Made by a program: the position numbers and the translations under genes. Of a DNA stretch of 64,000 nt, positions 10,205 to 18,343 are shown one piece after another. The notes below the pieces were generated by a model. The model ran no database searches. It was given only the letters and a program-made list of their open reading frames with translations, and had not been told where the DNA came from. Each line of letters starts with the position of its first letter. The first letter of the stretch is position 1. The stretch spans positions 64,572 to 128,571 of the forward strand of contig NZ_QVMI01000009.1 in the NCBI RefSeq assembly GCF_010500965.1, in the 5' to 3' direction. This DNA comes from Bacteroides sp. 51 (GTDB lineage Bacteria; Bacteroidota; Bacteroidia; Bacteroidales; Bacteroidaceae).

Positions 10205-11194
10205 TTATTCGGCGAGCATTTCGTTAATATTTAACTTTATTTCATCCCATTGGGCGGCGGGGATATGGGCACCGATACATTGGATAACATTTCCTGCCAG
10301 TATTGAACCTATTTTAGCACATCTTTCCAGCGAGTATCCCACGGTTAGGCCGTAGAGGAATCCGGCGGCAAAGTAGTCGCCTGCTCCGGTGGTGTCTACT
10401 ACCTTGTCGACGCTGATGGCGTCTACTTTTACTTCTTCGGTTCCTTTGCGGATATAAGAGCCTTTTGCACCTACTTTGACGATGGCGATGCTGCACATTT
10501 TAGCCAGTATGTCGAGTGCTTCTTTGTCTTCTTTTCCGGTAAAAGCTTTTGCTTCTTCTTCGTTGGCGAAGAGTATGTCGACGTATTTGTTGATCAGTAG
10601 CTTGAAGAATTCCAGGTCGTTTTCTACAATGTTGTAGCTGGCCAGGTCGAGGCAAATCTGTAGTCCGGCTTCTTTGGCCAGTTCGATGGCGCGCAGGATC
10701 ATGTCGTGATCCTGTACCAGATAGCCTTCTATGTATAGGTAGGTGTAGCCTTTGAACATGTCGAGCGAGAGGTCTTCGGCTCTCAGGGTTGAGGCTGCTC
10801 CGAGGTAGGTTCCGAATGTGCGTTCGCCGTCGGGTGATATAAATGCGGAGGCTACTCCTGATGGGAGTTGGTGATTGATCTGGATTTTATCTTCTATTTT
10901 ATGTTTTTGGAGGTTTTGGCGAAAGAATTCACCGTAGTTATCTTTTCCTATCTTTCCGATGAATCCGGTGGATGCACCCATGCATGCAAGTCCCAGTATG
11001 GTGTTGGCTGCCGATCCTCCTGTAGCGAGGTGTGTATGCATTTTGCTGAATTGTTTGTTGATGATTTCCAGCTTTGCTTCGTCGATTAGCTGCATACTTC
11101 CTTTGGGTAATTCCATTTCCTGAAGTAGTGTATCGTCGGTTAATGTTGCGAGTACATCTACAAGGGCATTACCCATTCCTATTATTTTGTCCAT
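10205..11194 (-). CDS. Adenosine kinase (PfkB carbohydrate kinase family)
   Basis: Cytoplasmic PfkB-fold kinase, most likely phosphorylating adenosine to AMP in purine salvage. 329 residues, normal for the family. Seen: N-terminal GMGNALVDVLA, the first PfkB signature region GGSAANTILGLACMG (about 59-73), and the second signature DTTGAGDYFAAGFLYGL (about 268-284) with the anion hole GAGD whose Asp is the catalytic base. The ribokinase family also includes other sugar and nucleoside kinases, so substrate is assigned by overall resemblance to Bacteroidota adenosine kinases and not proven. ATG at 11194 has a good -7 element 17 bp upstream. Confidence 0.88.
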   Translation of the reverse strand: MDKIIGMGNALVDVLATLTDDTLLQEMELPKGSMQLIDEAKLEIINKQFSKMHTHLATGGSAANTILGLACMGASTGFIGKIGKDNYGEFFRQNLQKHKIEDKIQINHQLPSGVASAFISPDGERTFGTYLGAASTLRAEDLSLDMFKGYTYLYIEGYLVQDHDMILRAIELAKEAGLQICLDLASYNIVENDLEFFKLLINKYVDILFANEEEAKAFTGKEDKEALDILAKMCSIAIVKVGAKGSYIRKGTEEVKVDAISVDKVVDTTGAGDYFAAGFLYGLTVGYSLERCAKIGSILAGNVIQCIGAHIPAAQWDEIKLNINEMLAE

Positions 11195-11211
11195 TTCAAC
11201 TATTTTTTCTG

Positions 11212-11219
11212 CAAAGATA
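11212..11219 (-). promoter_or_regulatory. -7 element of the adenosine kinase gene
   Basis: TATCTTTG on the minus strand, 17 bp before the ATG at 11194. Matches TAnnTTTG exactly. Confidence 0.55.
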
Positions 11220-11242
11220 TTGCATATTTCAAAATATCCTAT

Positions 11243-11250
11243 TACTTTTG
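11243..11250 (+). promoter_or_regulatory. -7 element of the tRNA-Asn pair
   Basis: TACTTTTG on the plus strand, 21 bp before the first mature tRNA base at 11272. Divergent from the adenosine kinase promoter. Confidence 0.55.
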
Positions 11251-11271
11251 CATCGCATTTGAGAAAAACAT

Positions 11272-11345
11272 TCTTCCTTAGCTCAGTCGGTTAGAGCATC
11301 TGACTGTTAATCAGAGGGTCCTTGGTTCAAGTCCAAGAGGAAGAG
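11272..11345 (+). tRNA. tRNA-Asn (anticodon GTT), copy 1
   Basis: 74-nt cloverleaf read by eye: acceptor TCTTCCT pairs with AGGAAGA, D stem GCTC/GAGC, anticodon stem TCTGA/TCAGA with loop CTGTTAA (anticodon GTT at 11306-11308), T arm CTTGG-TTCAAGT-CCAAG, discriminator G at 11345. CCA is not encoded. Followed 22 bp later by an identical copy. Confidence 0.97.
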
Positions 11346-11367
11346 CGAAAAGGACTCAAATGCATAT

Positions 11368-11441
11368 TCTTCCTTAGCTCAGTCGGTTAGAGCATCTGAC
11401 TGTTAATCAGAGGGTCCTTGGTTCAAGTCCAAGAGGAAGAG
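11368..11441 (+). tRNA. tRNA-Asn (anticodon GTT), copy 2
   Basis: Identical in sequence to the copy at 11272-11345, including the 3' flank GCGAAAAGG, so it is a tandem duplication. Anticodon GTT at 11402-11404. Likely in one transcript with copy 1, ended by the hairpin at 11448-11475. Confidence 0.97.
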
Positions 11442-11447
11442 CGAAAA

Positions 11448-11475
11448 GGCTATCTCCAATGGAGGTGGTCTTTTT
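11448..11475 (+). terminator. Terminator of the tRNA-Asn transcript
   Basis: Stem GGCTATCTCC / GGAGGTGGTC (Watson-Crick plus G-U pairs) with an AAT loop, followed directly by TTTTT. Confidence 0.7.
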
Positions 11476-11513
11476 CGTTTTGGTGCGAGTTGTAAGGATT
11501 GAATGCCATCTAT

Positions 11514-11607
11514 TGTAGGGGCAGGCCTTGTGTCTGCCCTGACGCCGCCAGGTGTATCATTAGTTTCACTATGTAGCGTCAGGGCGGACACAAGGCCCGC
11601 CCCTACA
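11514..11607. repeat. REP-like palindromic element, copy 1 (divergent interior)
   Basis: About 32-bp inverted arms starting TGTAGGGGC and ending GCCCCTACA, separated by about 30 bp. Termini match the elements at 40516-40599 and 51907-51986, but the arm interior (GGCCTTGTGTC, CCCTGACGC) differs. It is intergenic and encodes no credible protein: the minus-strand reading frame across it is a by-product of the palindrome. Confidence 0.8.
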
Positions 11608-11677
11608 GTAAATTATTTCTCCCGTCAGCGGAGGTAAGCGTGCTCAATTCAACCGTTACTGCCATTACGGCAACTCT

Positions 11678-11897
11678 ATTCTATAAGAACTCGCAGTCAA
11701 TTGCATAAGAACTCGGTCTGGATTGCATAAGAACTCAGCCCGGATTCTATAGGAACTCAGTTCGAATTCTATAAGAGTTGCTGTTCCGGGAAACTTTCTC
11801 ATTCGCATCGGGAAACTTTCTCATTCCCCGTAAGGTTATTGCACATTGTCCGTAAGCCTATTTCTCATTCCTGTTGAGGTTATTTCTCAATGGCGAT
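11678..11897. repeat. Ten-unit array with exact 22-bp period
   Basis: Ten consecutive 22-bp units start at 11678, 11700, 11722, 11744, 11766, 11788, 11810, 11832, 11854 and 11876. Units 1-5 share a core like ATTCTATAAGAACTC followed by about 7 variable bases; units 6-10 shift to cores such as GGGAAACTTTCTCATTC and TATTTCTCATTC. No coding frame runs through it. Function unknown; it lies between a REP-like element and a large inverted repeat. Confidence 0.8.
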
Positions 11898-11969
11898 GCT
11901 TCTGTTTCCGGATATATCTGTTCTTTTCGCATCATTATAAGACGTACATAATGTTTTTTCGTTCAGAAA

Positions 11970-12180
11970 GCGTCATAAATTACACAAGGGGTATAGGTGT
12001 CTGATAATCAGTGGGTTGGTTCTTGTTTTTTTAATATAGAAATCACACGCTAGTGTCACAAGTATCACAATTTCTAAAACTGTGATACTTGTGACACTAG
12101 CGTGTGATTTCCATGTTAAAATGTCTGATCGCTTTCTTCTGAACGACAGGCACTTATACCCCTTGTGTGATTTATGACAC
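11970..12180. repeat. Nested inverted repeat (MITE-like)
   Basis: Inner perfect 30-bp arms at 12040-12069 and 12081-12110 with an 11-nt loop, core GCTAGTGTCACAAG. Outer 30-bp arms at 11970-11999 and 12151-12180 match at 27 of 30 positions (core ACAAGGGGTAT). The right end continues as CTTTTTGAACAAAAAAAC, a sequence that recurs with few changes near 40390. No transposase is present, so this resembles a non-autonomous palindromic element; its small minus-strand reading frame is not credible as a gene. Confidence 0.8.
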
Positions 12181-12212
12181 TTTTTGAACAAAAAAACCGT
12201 AAGTAGACAGAT

Positions 12213-12932
12213 TTATTTTACCTTCGGAATCGTTGGGTCCACCAATATAATCCCCATTCCTTTAATCACCTGAATTTTGACTTTAGGATCATCTTTTAGT
12301 TTACTCCTTAGTTTGCTAATCATCACATCCAGGCTTCTCGACGCAAAGAAGTCTTCCCCTCCCGGTATGTCCCAATACTTCTCCAGGAGGTAAGTGCGTT
12401 TTACAACCTCACCTTTGCTCAGGCAAAGTTCCTGTAGGATTTGTGCTTCGCGATGGGTGAGCGAGATGGTTTTGATGGCCTCGAACCTGAGCGTACTGTT
12501 TGGTGCATCGAGCGTAAAATTGCCAATCTTTTGCAGGTTACTCTGGTTCTTTCTGCGGGTTTCATTCCTCATCTTCAGCAAAGCCTTGATGTGTGCATCA
12601 ATTTCATGTGCGCTAAAAGGCTTTTTGATGTAATTATTAGCTCCAAGATCATAGCCGGTTGTTATATCCCGCGAAGATTTGCATCCCGATATAAATAGGA
12701 TGGGAATCTCCTGATCCCTCTCACGGATGTATTCAACCATCTCAAATCCGTTCATTTTGGGCATGTCAACGTCGGCCAGAATGATGTCCGGGCGTTCTTC
12801 CTTCCAAAACTCAAGTCCTTCTTTACCATTAACGGCAAGTATGACATCATATCCGCCAACGGTAATTTCCAATCCATCCTTAATGTTGTACCTTAGGTTC
12901 TCATCATCTTCAACCACTAATAATCTAATCAT
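12213..12932 (-). CDS. OmpR-family response regulator, locus A
   Basis: DNA-binding response regulator, 239 residues. Receiver domain (1-120) with the acidic pocket EDD (8-10), phospho-acceptor D54 in ILADVDMPKMNG and the switch lysine in YIKKPF. A winged-helix output domain follows (about 140-235; LTHREAQILQELCLSKGEVV, SRSLDVMISKLRSKLK). Its start overlaps the kinase stop by 4 bp (ATGA), so the pair is translationally coupled. It is a close paralogue of the regulator at 36935-37627. OmpR-family regulators usually bind direct repeats of about 10-11 bp, which fits the 11-bp CTAAC boxes found at seven promoters in this window; that link is inference. Confidence 0.93.
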   Translation of the reverse strand: MIRLLVVEDDENLRYNIKDGLEITVGGYDVILAVNGKEGLEFWKEERPDIILADVDMPKMNGFEMVEYIRERDQEIPILFISGCKSSRDITTGYDLGANNYIKKPFSAHEIDAHIKALLKMRNETRRKNQSNLQKIGNFTLDAPNSTLRFEAIKTISLTHREAQILQELCLSKGEVVKRTYLLEKYWDIPGGEDFFASRSLDVMISKLRSKLKDDPKVKIQVIKGMGIILVDPTIPKVK

Positions 12933-14257
12933 ACGTCTTCAATTAAAATGGGTATTTTGATAGTGAATTCACTAAACTGTTCTTCAATACTGGTCAGGGA
13001 TACGCTTCCGCCATGTGCTTCAACCACCCGCTGCACGTAGTTTAGCCCAAGGCCAAAGCCGGTTGCTCCTCCTTTGCTGCTTCTTCTGAGGGCAGATGCC
13101 CTTTCAAACTTCTCGAATATCTTTGTTTGGTCCTTAATGTCAATACCCAAACCATTGTCTCTAACTTTAATTATTGTTTGTTTGTCTTTTTCCGTACAGC
13201 TGATTCTTATTTCTACGCTCTCGTGCGAGTACTTTATGGCATTATCAATGAGGTTGCTGATGGCTTCTTTTATATAGATGTACTCGGCATAGATGGTTTC
13301 GGTTTCAAACTGTGTAACAAAGATAATATCTTTACTCCTTTTGGCCTCGAATTTATTAATCAAGTCCTCAATGATTGGGCGCAATGGAATGATCTGCTTG
13401 TGCAGTTCAAGTTTATCCTGCTCCAGCTTGGCAACGGTTAGTACTTTCTCGGTCAATGTTAACAAGCGTTCGCCTTCGGTTTCTATGATATTGAAGTGTC
13501 TTTCTTCTTTTTCGGGATAATCGTTAAGCCGTTTACTATGAAGCATGCGCGAACTCATAAGTATAGAGGTAATCGGGGTTTTCATGTCGTGAATCATGGC
13601 ATGCGAGAAGTCTTCCCGTATCTGGGCGATCCTGTTTTGCTTCATAATAATCCTGATTTGAGAGGTGATGCATGCCACCACAAACACTACCATGATAACA
13701 GTAGCAAGGAGAAGTATACCCATTTGTCTGAAAATGGTCCAATACGGGTTAACAATGACGGCTTGTATGAGTTGGGAATCGTCGGCCCGGATGGGGAGTT
13801 TCTTGCTCTCAATGGTGCCAAACCAGGGGAAGGAGCCATCCTGACTGCTTTCAAGTATGGAGTCGTTTGAGTTAACGATGTTAATAACGCACTTAACGTT
13901 GATGCCTTCTTCGCTTAACAATGAAGAGTAGATTGAATCAAAGGTGATTAACGAAAGTCTTGAATCGTATTTAAGAAGCGCCTCTTGAAAGTCTCTGAGA
14001 TATTCCGCTTTTGATGCATATTCGCCTGTTGTCGGAACTTCATTAACCGTAAATAAAGTTCCGTCGGGCATGCTGTCTGCAACCAATACTAATCGCGAAA
14101 ATAGCTCTCTTTCAGTGGCATCAAGTATTAAAGAGTTGCTTTTTTCTTCAATACTTATTTTAATAAGACTGTAAGTACTATATAACCATGAGGACTGCAA
14201 TAGTACTACAGTTATTAGCCCAACAACCGTAAATAACTTTATGTCTACTTCTTTCAT
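12929..14257 (-). CDS. Membrane sensor histidine kinase, locus A
   Basis: 442-residue sensor kinase. Membrane helix 1 about 8-30, a periplasmic sensor of roughly 140 residues, helix 2 about 178-200, then the dimerisation/phospho-acceptor domain with H223 (SHAMIHDMKTPITSI) and the ATPase domain with N box NLIDNAIKYS, G1 DNGLGI and G2 GATGFGLGLNYV. Resembles the RprX type of Bacteroides kinases. The periplasmic part has no domain I recognise. Divergently adjacent (136 bp) to the GG-leader peptide gene at 14394, the same arrangement as the kinase at 35628 in locus B, which suggests it senses that exported peptide or a related one. Confidence 0.92.
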   Translation of the reverse strand: MKEVDIKLFTVVGLITVVLLQSSWLYSTYSLIKISIEEKSNSLILDATERELFSRLVLVADSMPDGTLFTVNEVPTTGEYASKAEYLRDFQEALLKYDSRLSLITFDSIYSSLLSEEGINVKCVINIVNSNDSILESSQDGSFPWFGTIESKKLPIRADDSQLIQAVIVNPYWTIFRQMGILLLATVIMVVFVVACITSQIRIIMKQNRIAQIREDFSHAMIHDMKTPITSILMSSRMLHSKRLNDYPEKEERHFNIIETEGERLLTLTEKVLTVAKLEQDKLELHKQIIPLRPIIEDLINKFEAKRSKDIIFVTQFETETIYAEYIYIKEAISNLIDNAIKYSHESVEIRISCTEKDKQTIIKVRDNGLGIDIKDQTKIFEKFERASALRRSSKGGATGFGLGLNYVQRVVEAHGGSVSLTSIEEQFSEFTIKIPILIEDV

Positions 14258-14274
14258 TTCTCTGCTGTTTGATG

Positions 14275-14282
14275 CAAATGTA
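14275..14282 (-). promoter_or_regulatory. -7 element of the locus A kinase/regulator operon
   Basis: TACATTTG on the minus strand, 17 bp before the kinase ATG at 14257. It lacks a CTAAC box at the 22-bp spacing used by the divergent peptide promoter. Confidence 0.45.
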
Positions 14283-14303
14283 ATAACAATCTGCTGATAA
14301 TTG

Positions 14304-14349
14304 CTAACGTCAGGTTAACATTCTTTTTAAGGAGCTTACCATACTTTTG
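14304..14349 (+). promoter_or_regulatory. 11-bp box promoter of the locus A GG peptide
   Basis: CTAAC at 14304-14308 and TTAAC at 14315-14319 (11-bp period), then exactly 22 bp, then the -7 element TACTTTTG at 14342-14349. The peptide ATG follows at 14394. Same layout as six other promoters in the window; only two boxes are clear here. Confidence 0.75.
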
Positions 14350-14393
14350 CCCTTGAGAACTACAAAAATATTCACTAATTTAAAACGTAGATT

Positions 14394-14540
14394 ATGAAAG
14401 ATTTAAAGAAAAAAGTGGTAATGCAAGAATTGTCTAAAGAAGAAGCTACAACAACTTATGGTGGCGGAACAGGGGTCTACATCAAGACAATTTATAAAGA
14501 TGGAAAACTTTATATGGTTTTATCAAAGACCGGTAAGTAA
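14394..14540 (+). CDS. Double-glycine leader peptide, locus A (candidate signal peptide or bacteriocin)
   Basis: 48-residue precursor. The leader ends at the double glycine in TTTYGG (residues 23-24), the cut site for a C39 peptidase such as that at 15914. The predicted mature part is 24 residues, cationic, and reads GTGVYIKTIYKDGKL then YMVLSKTGK. It resembles the mature part of the peptide at 35363-35485 (both Y-I-x-x-I, then G-K/E-L), and both sit divergently beside a histidine kinase. It lies 130 bp upstream of the HlyD-type gene and has a dedicated box promoter. No modification enzyme gene is nearby, so the product may be unmodified. Function is inferred from architecture alone. Confidence 0.8.
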   Translation: MKDLKKKVVMQELSKEEATTTYGGGTGVYIKTIYKDGKLYMVLSKTGK

Positions 14541-14581
14541 CTTATTTTGAAGAAGACGAGGTAGTGAGGACTGTACACCAT

Positions 14582-14616
14582 CCGCATGGAAACCTGGGTG
14601 CAGCGCCTCGCTGCCG
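14582..14616 (+). repeat. Short GC-rich repeat shared with 38086-38146
   Basis: Contains CCGCATGGAAACCTGG and TGGGTGCAGCGCCTCGCTGCC overlapping; both strings recur near 38088-38146. The core GCAGCG-CCT-CGCTGC can form a hairpin, and degenerate GCTGC/GCCTCG copies continue to about 14650. It lies between the GG peptide and the adaptor gene, where it could attenuate read-through. Confidence 0.6.
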
Positions 14617-14670
14617 CCTCGTTGCTGCTTCGCTGCCACCTCGTTGCTACACTTAAAAGCCAATCTCCTT

Positions 14671-15837
14671 ATGATACTGCCACCCGAATGGTTAGAAAAT
14701 AGTATTGAATCCTATACGCATCAGCAGACTACTCATTCTCAGAGAATCTACTGGGTGGTGCTGGTGGCGGTTTTGGCATCTCTCGTCTCCCTTCCTTTTA
14801 TATATGTAGACATTTCCGTTCAAGGCAACGGCATTGTTCGCCCCATTGCCGAGAAGACAGAAATTAAAGCCCCGATTACAGAATTGGTAGACTCCGTTTA
14901 TGTCCGCGAGGGAGTCAACGTTAACAAAGGCGATGTGATATTGACATTCAGAGCCAGTAACTCCGATTATAAAATAGCATACCAGGCTAACCGGTTGACA
15001 GATTACGAGTTACATCTGTCCGATTTAAGCTATTTAGCTAAAGGACAACGGCCTCCGGCCTTCTCTTCGCCCGTTCGCCAGCAGCAATATGCGTACTACG
15101 TTAACCGGAAAAAAGAACTGGATACTTCCGTCATCCAGGCCGAAAAAGAATATTACAGGAATAAAATCCTGTTCGAGAAACAAGTCATATCCGAAGAAGA
15201 ATATGATAAATACTATTATCAGTACGAAAGCCAGAAGAATGAACGGGCATCCTTTACCGAAAATCAACTAAGCTCCTGGCAAGCCGATTTGAATGCCTAT
15301 CGCAACTCCCGTAATGAAATGAATACCTCATTAAAACAAGAAGTGAAAGATAAAGACCTGTATGTTGTTCAAAGCCCCGTCAGTGGAACAGTCGATCAGT
15401 TCTCGGGCATCTACAGGGGGAGTAGCATACAAGCCGGCCAGGTGATTGCCGTTGTCAGCCCCGACTCCACCCTATGCTTCGAAGTTTGTGTTTCGCCACG
15501 TAATATCGGGTATATCCACGTGGGAATGCCCGTCAACGTGCAGGTAGAATCGTTCAACTACAACGAGTGGGGAACAATAAACGGAGCCGTTCAGGAAATC
15601 TCTTCCGACTTTCTGACTGATGCACAAGGCAGTGCTTACTATAAAGTGAAGTGCGGTATGGAAAAAGATTTCCTCCTGTTGAAGAACGGCCGGAAAGGTA
15701 AACTTAAGAAAGGAATGACTGTAAGCGCCCATTTTATGATCACCCGCAGATCGCTGTTCGACCTCTTGTATCAGCGATTGGATGATTGGGTAAATCCGGC
15801 ACGTTATCAGGAACGTGCAGTAACAGAGAATAGTTAA
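14671..15837 (+). CDS. HlyD-family membrane-fusion (adaptor) protein, locus A
   Basis: Periplasmic adaptor linking the C39-type ABC exporter to the outer membrane or shaping peptide export. 388 residues from ATG 14671; this start matches the N terminus of the paralogue at 30369-31535 (LPPEWLENSIESY against LPNEWIENSIETY), whereas an upstream in-frame start would add nine residues. One membrane helix (about 25-45), a lipoyl/barrel-sandwich half (RPIAEKTEIKAPITELVDSV), an alpha-helical hairpin (about 110-220), the second half (VVQSPVSGTVDQFSGI) and a beta-barrel. Ends 76 bp before the ABC exporter gene. Most residues are identical to the locus B copy. Confidence 0.92.
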   Translation: MILPPEWLENSIESYTHQQTTHSQRIYWVVLVAVLASLVSLPFIYVDISVQGNGIVRPIAEKTEIKAPITELVDSVYVREGVNVNKGDVILTFRASNSDYKIAYQANRLTDYELHLSDLSYLAKGQRPPAFSSPVRQQQYAYYVNRKKELDTSVIQAEKEYYRNKILFEKQVISEEEYDKYYYQYESQKNERASFTENQLSSWQADLNAYRNSRNEMNTSLKQEVKDKDLYVVQSPVSGTVDQFSGIYRGSSIQAGQVIAVVSPDSTLCFEVCVSPRNIGYIHVGMPVNVQVESFNYNEWGTINGAVQEISSDFLTDAQGSAYYKVKCGMEKDFLLLKNGRKGKLKKGMTVSAHFMITRRSLFDLLYQRLDDWVNPARYQERAVTENS

Positions 15838-15913
15838 ATGAACGTGGGTTCGATACATCCCCTTATTTCATTTCTTATATCAAGCTCACATTAAACAACT
15901 ATAAAGAGATTTT

Positions 15914-18076
15914 ATGCATAAGAAAAAGGGAATCAAAATCAAACAACATGACATAACCGACTGCGGCGCCGCTTGTCTGGCCTCCATCTGTGCGCATTAT
16001 GGATTGCTATTTCCCGTTTCACGCATCAGGCAGTACGCCTTTACAGACCAGAAAGGGACCAATGTCCTCGGACTGATTGAAGCGGCAAACAAACTGGGGT
16101 TTACGGCAAAAGGAATGAAAGCCTCCTACGAAGCCCTGTACACTCTTGTTCCCCAGCCATTTGTAGCCCACCTGATACTTAAAGGCGAACTCCATCATTT
16201 CGTAGTTGTATATAAAGCTACCGAAAAACAGATAACCTATATGGACCCGGTCGATGGGCGAATGCATAAAAGAAGCAGCGAGGAATTCGAAAGAGAATGG
16301 AGTGGTATACTGGTCATGTTAGAACCCGAAGTAACATTCAGGAAAGGTAACATGAAGAAAAGCAATCTTTCTAAATTCTTTTCACTACTCATGCCCAACA
16401 AAAGCCTGATGGTTCAAACGCTGTTCGGAGCATTGGTGTTTAGTATCCTCGGCCTGTCTACTTCCATTTATGTGGGTAAGATCACAGACTATGTATTGGT
16501 CGATAAGAATGTTAACCTCCTCAACCTGATGGGCATCATTATGATTATCATTCTGCTGTTGCGCACCTTTATCGGCTCTATGAAAAGCATTCTTGCCCTG
16601 AAAACCGGGCAGCGCATAGATGCGGCGTTGATTCTGGGTTACTACAAGCATCTGTTAACATTGCCACAACAATTCTTTGATACCATGCGGGTGGGTGAAA
16701 TCATCTCCCGCGTAAACGATGCCGTTAAGATCCGGAACTTTATCAATAATATATCCCTCGATCTGGTAGTCAACATCATGATCCTTTTCTTCTCATTCTG
16801 CCTCATGTTTATTTATTCATGGGAGTTAACGCTGGTAACGTTACTTTCCATCCCACTGTTCCTGATTATATATTTGCTCTTCAACCGCCTGAACCGTAAA
16901 TATCAGCGCAGTATAATGGAAAGCTCGGCCGACCTTGAATCCCAACTGGTAGAGTCTATCAATGCCATCTCCACCGTAAAGCGCTTTGGCATTGAAGATT
17001 ATGCCAACCTGAAAACAGAAAGCCGCTTCGTACATCTCCTTCGGAACACTTACCGGAGTTTATACGGCTATATCTTGGCAGAAGGGGGAATTGAGTTTGT
17101 TTCTACCGGCATTACCATTGCCGTGCTTTGGGTGGGCAGTACATTGGTTATCAGTCAGGAACTAACGCCCGGTGCGCTGATTGTTTTTTACTCCCTTATT
17201 AGCTACGTGTTGTCTCCCATAGGCAGTTTGATTACCGCCAATCAAAGTATTCAGGATGCCTTGATCGCATCCGACCGTCTATTCCAAATTATGGACCTGG
17301 AAAGGGAAGAGGATGATTCGCAAAAGCTGGAATTAGAGTCGGATATGGTGGGCGATATCGTTTTTGAAGACGTAAACTTCCGTTACGGTACCCACAAAGA
17401 GGTTTTTCATTCGCTTAACCTGCGCATTGCTAAAGGAAAAACTACCGCTGTGGTGGGAGGGAGCGGATCGGGTAAAACCACACTTGTGTCCATCCTGCAA
17501 CATATTTACCCCATTGAATCCGGCCGTGTAAAAATAGGTAATTATGACGTCTCGCAGATTACCAACGAAAGCCTGCGCAGGCGGATCGGAACGGTGCCAC
17601 AACAGATTGAACTCTTTGCCGGGTCGGTCATTGAGAATATTGCGCTGGGCGATCTTCATCCCGATATGAAGCGTGTTATAGCGTTGGTGGAGCAACTTGG
17701 ACTGACTGAGTTCATCGAAAAACTGCCGAAAGGATACATGACATATATCGGTGAACATGGAGCCTCGCTTTCCGGCGGTGAACGTCAGCGTATTGCCATT
17801 GCCCGGGCGTTATACAAAGAACCGGATATCCTGATCTTTGATGAAGCAACCTCATCGCTGGACTCCATTTCGGAACGCTATGTAAAAGAAACGTTGACTG
17901 CACTTGCCAGACAGGGGAAAACAATCGTTATCATTGCCCATAGACTAAGCACCATAAAACATGCAGATAATATTGTAGTATTGGAGAATGGCAAAGTCTC
18001 GGAGATGGGTGTTCATGCAGAATTGCGTAAATCGGGTGGTATGTATAGTCGCCTTTGGGGTGAACAGTATAATTAA
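15914..18076 (+). CDS. Peptidase-containing (C39) ABC exporter, locus A
   Basis: Bacteriocin/pheromone-type ABC transporter that cuts the leader of GG peptides and exports the cargo. 720 residues. The C39 domain (1-about 140) has catalytic Cys17 in HDITDCGAACLASIC and the His/Asp pair in LHHFVVVYKAT...YMDP. A transmembrane domain (about 160-460) precedes the nucleotide-binding domain with Walker A GGSGSGKTTL, signature LSGGERQRIAIARAL, Walker B ILIFDEATSSLD and the H-loop IAHRLSTI. The start MHKKKGIKIKQHD is supported by the paralogue at 28160. The peptide at 14394 is its obvious local substrate; the locus B peptides may be too. A small palindrome (18081-18097) lies just after the stop. Confidence 0.95.
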   Translation: MHKKKGIKIKQHDITDCGAACLASICAHYGLLFPVSRIRQYAFTDQKGTNVLGLIEAANKLGFTAKGMKASYEALYTLVPQPFVAHLILKGELHHFVVVYKATEKQITYMDPVDGRMHKRSSEEFEREWSGILVMLEPEVTFRKGNMKKSNLSKFFSLLMPNKSLMVQTLFGALVFSILGLSTSIYVGKITDYVLVDKNVNLLNLMGIIMIIILLLRTFIGSMKSILALKTGQRIDAALILGYYKHLLTLPQQFFDTMRVGEIISRVNDAVKIRNFINNISLDLVVNIMILFFSFCLMFIYSWELTLVTLLSIPLFLIIYLLFNRLNRKYQRSIMESSADLESQLVESINAISTVKRFGIEDYANLKTESRFVHLLRNTYRSLYGYILAEGGIEFVSTGITIAVLWVGSTLVISQELTPGALIVFYSLISYVLSPIGSLITANQSIQDALIASDRLFQIMDLEREEDDSQKLELESDMVGDIVFEDVNFRYGTHKEVFHSLNLRIAKGKTTAVVGGSGSGKTTLVSILQHIYPIESGRVKIGNYDVSQITNESLRRRIGTVPQQIELFAGSVIENIALGDLHPDMKRVIALVEQLGLTEFIEKLPKGYMTYIGEHGASLSGGERQRIAIARALYKEPDILIFDEATSSLDSISERYVKETLTALARQGKTIVIIAHRLSTIKHADNIVVLENGKVSEMGVHAELRKSGGMYSRLWGEQYN

Positions 18077-18343
18077 AATAGTATGTATTTTACATACATG
18101 CATTTCATCCTTAATTTGGTTAACATTGAAGGTGTTTTTTTATTTTTCAGGTTAACATTGGGGTGATATAATGCATTTGTTAATGATGGAATGTTCTGTT
18201 TTATTGTTTGTTGTATCTTGGCTGTTTGATGAGTCGATAGTGTGATTTGTGTTTCCTATTCGTTCTTTCTTTTACTATGCTTCTCTATTTGCTTCTCTAT
18301 TATTGTATGATTATTTCCTCTGCTATTGAAGGTGGTTTTATTG

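Noticed and set aside
11403-11591. Minus-strand reading frame over the tRNA and REP element
   Set aside because: Overlaps a tRNA gene and a palindromic repeat; composition does not look like protein.
11678-11897. CRISPR array
   Set aside because: The unit is 22 bp in total with a drifting core; CRISPR repeats alone are longer and spacers are about 30 bp or more. No cas gene is present.
11973-12191. 72-residue reading frame on the minus strand
   Set aside because: It lies wholly inside the nested inverted repeat, has no promoter, and mirrors the palindrome.
18105-18180. Second box promoter just after the locus A exporter gene
   Set aside because: Two TTAAC motifs exist (18120, 18152) but they are 32 bp apart and the nearest -7-like sequence is at 15 rather than 22 bp.
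18171-18245. Small frame starting MHLLMMECSVLLF
   Set aside because: 24 codons, no promoter with the right spacing, no leader motif; chance cannot be excluded.
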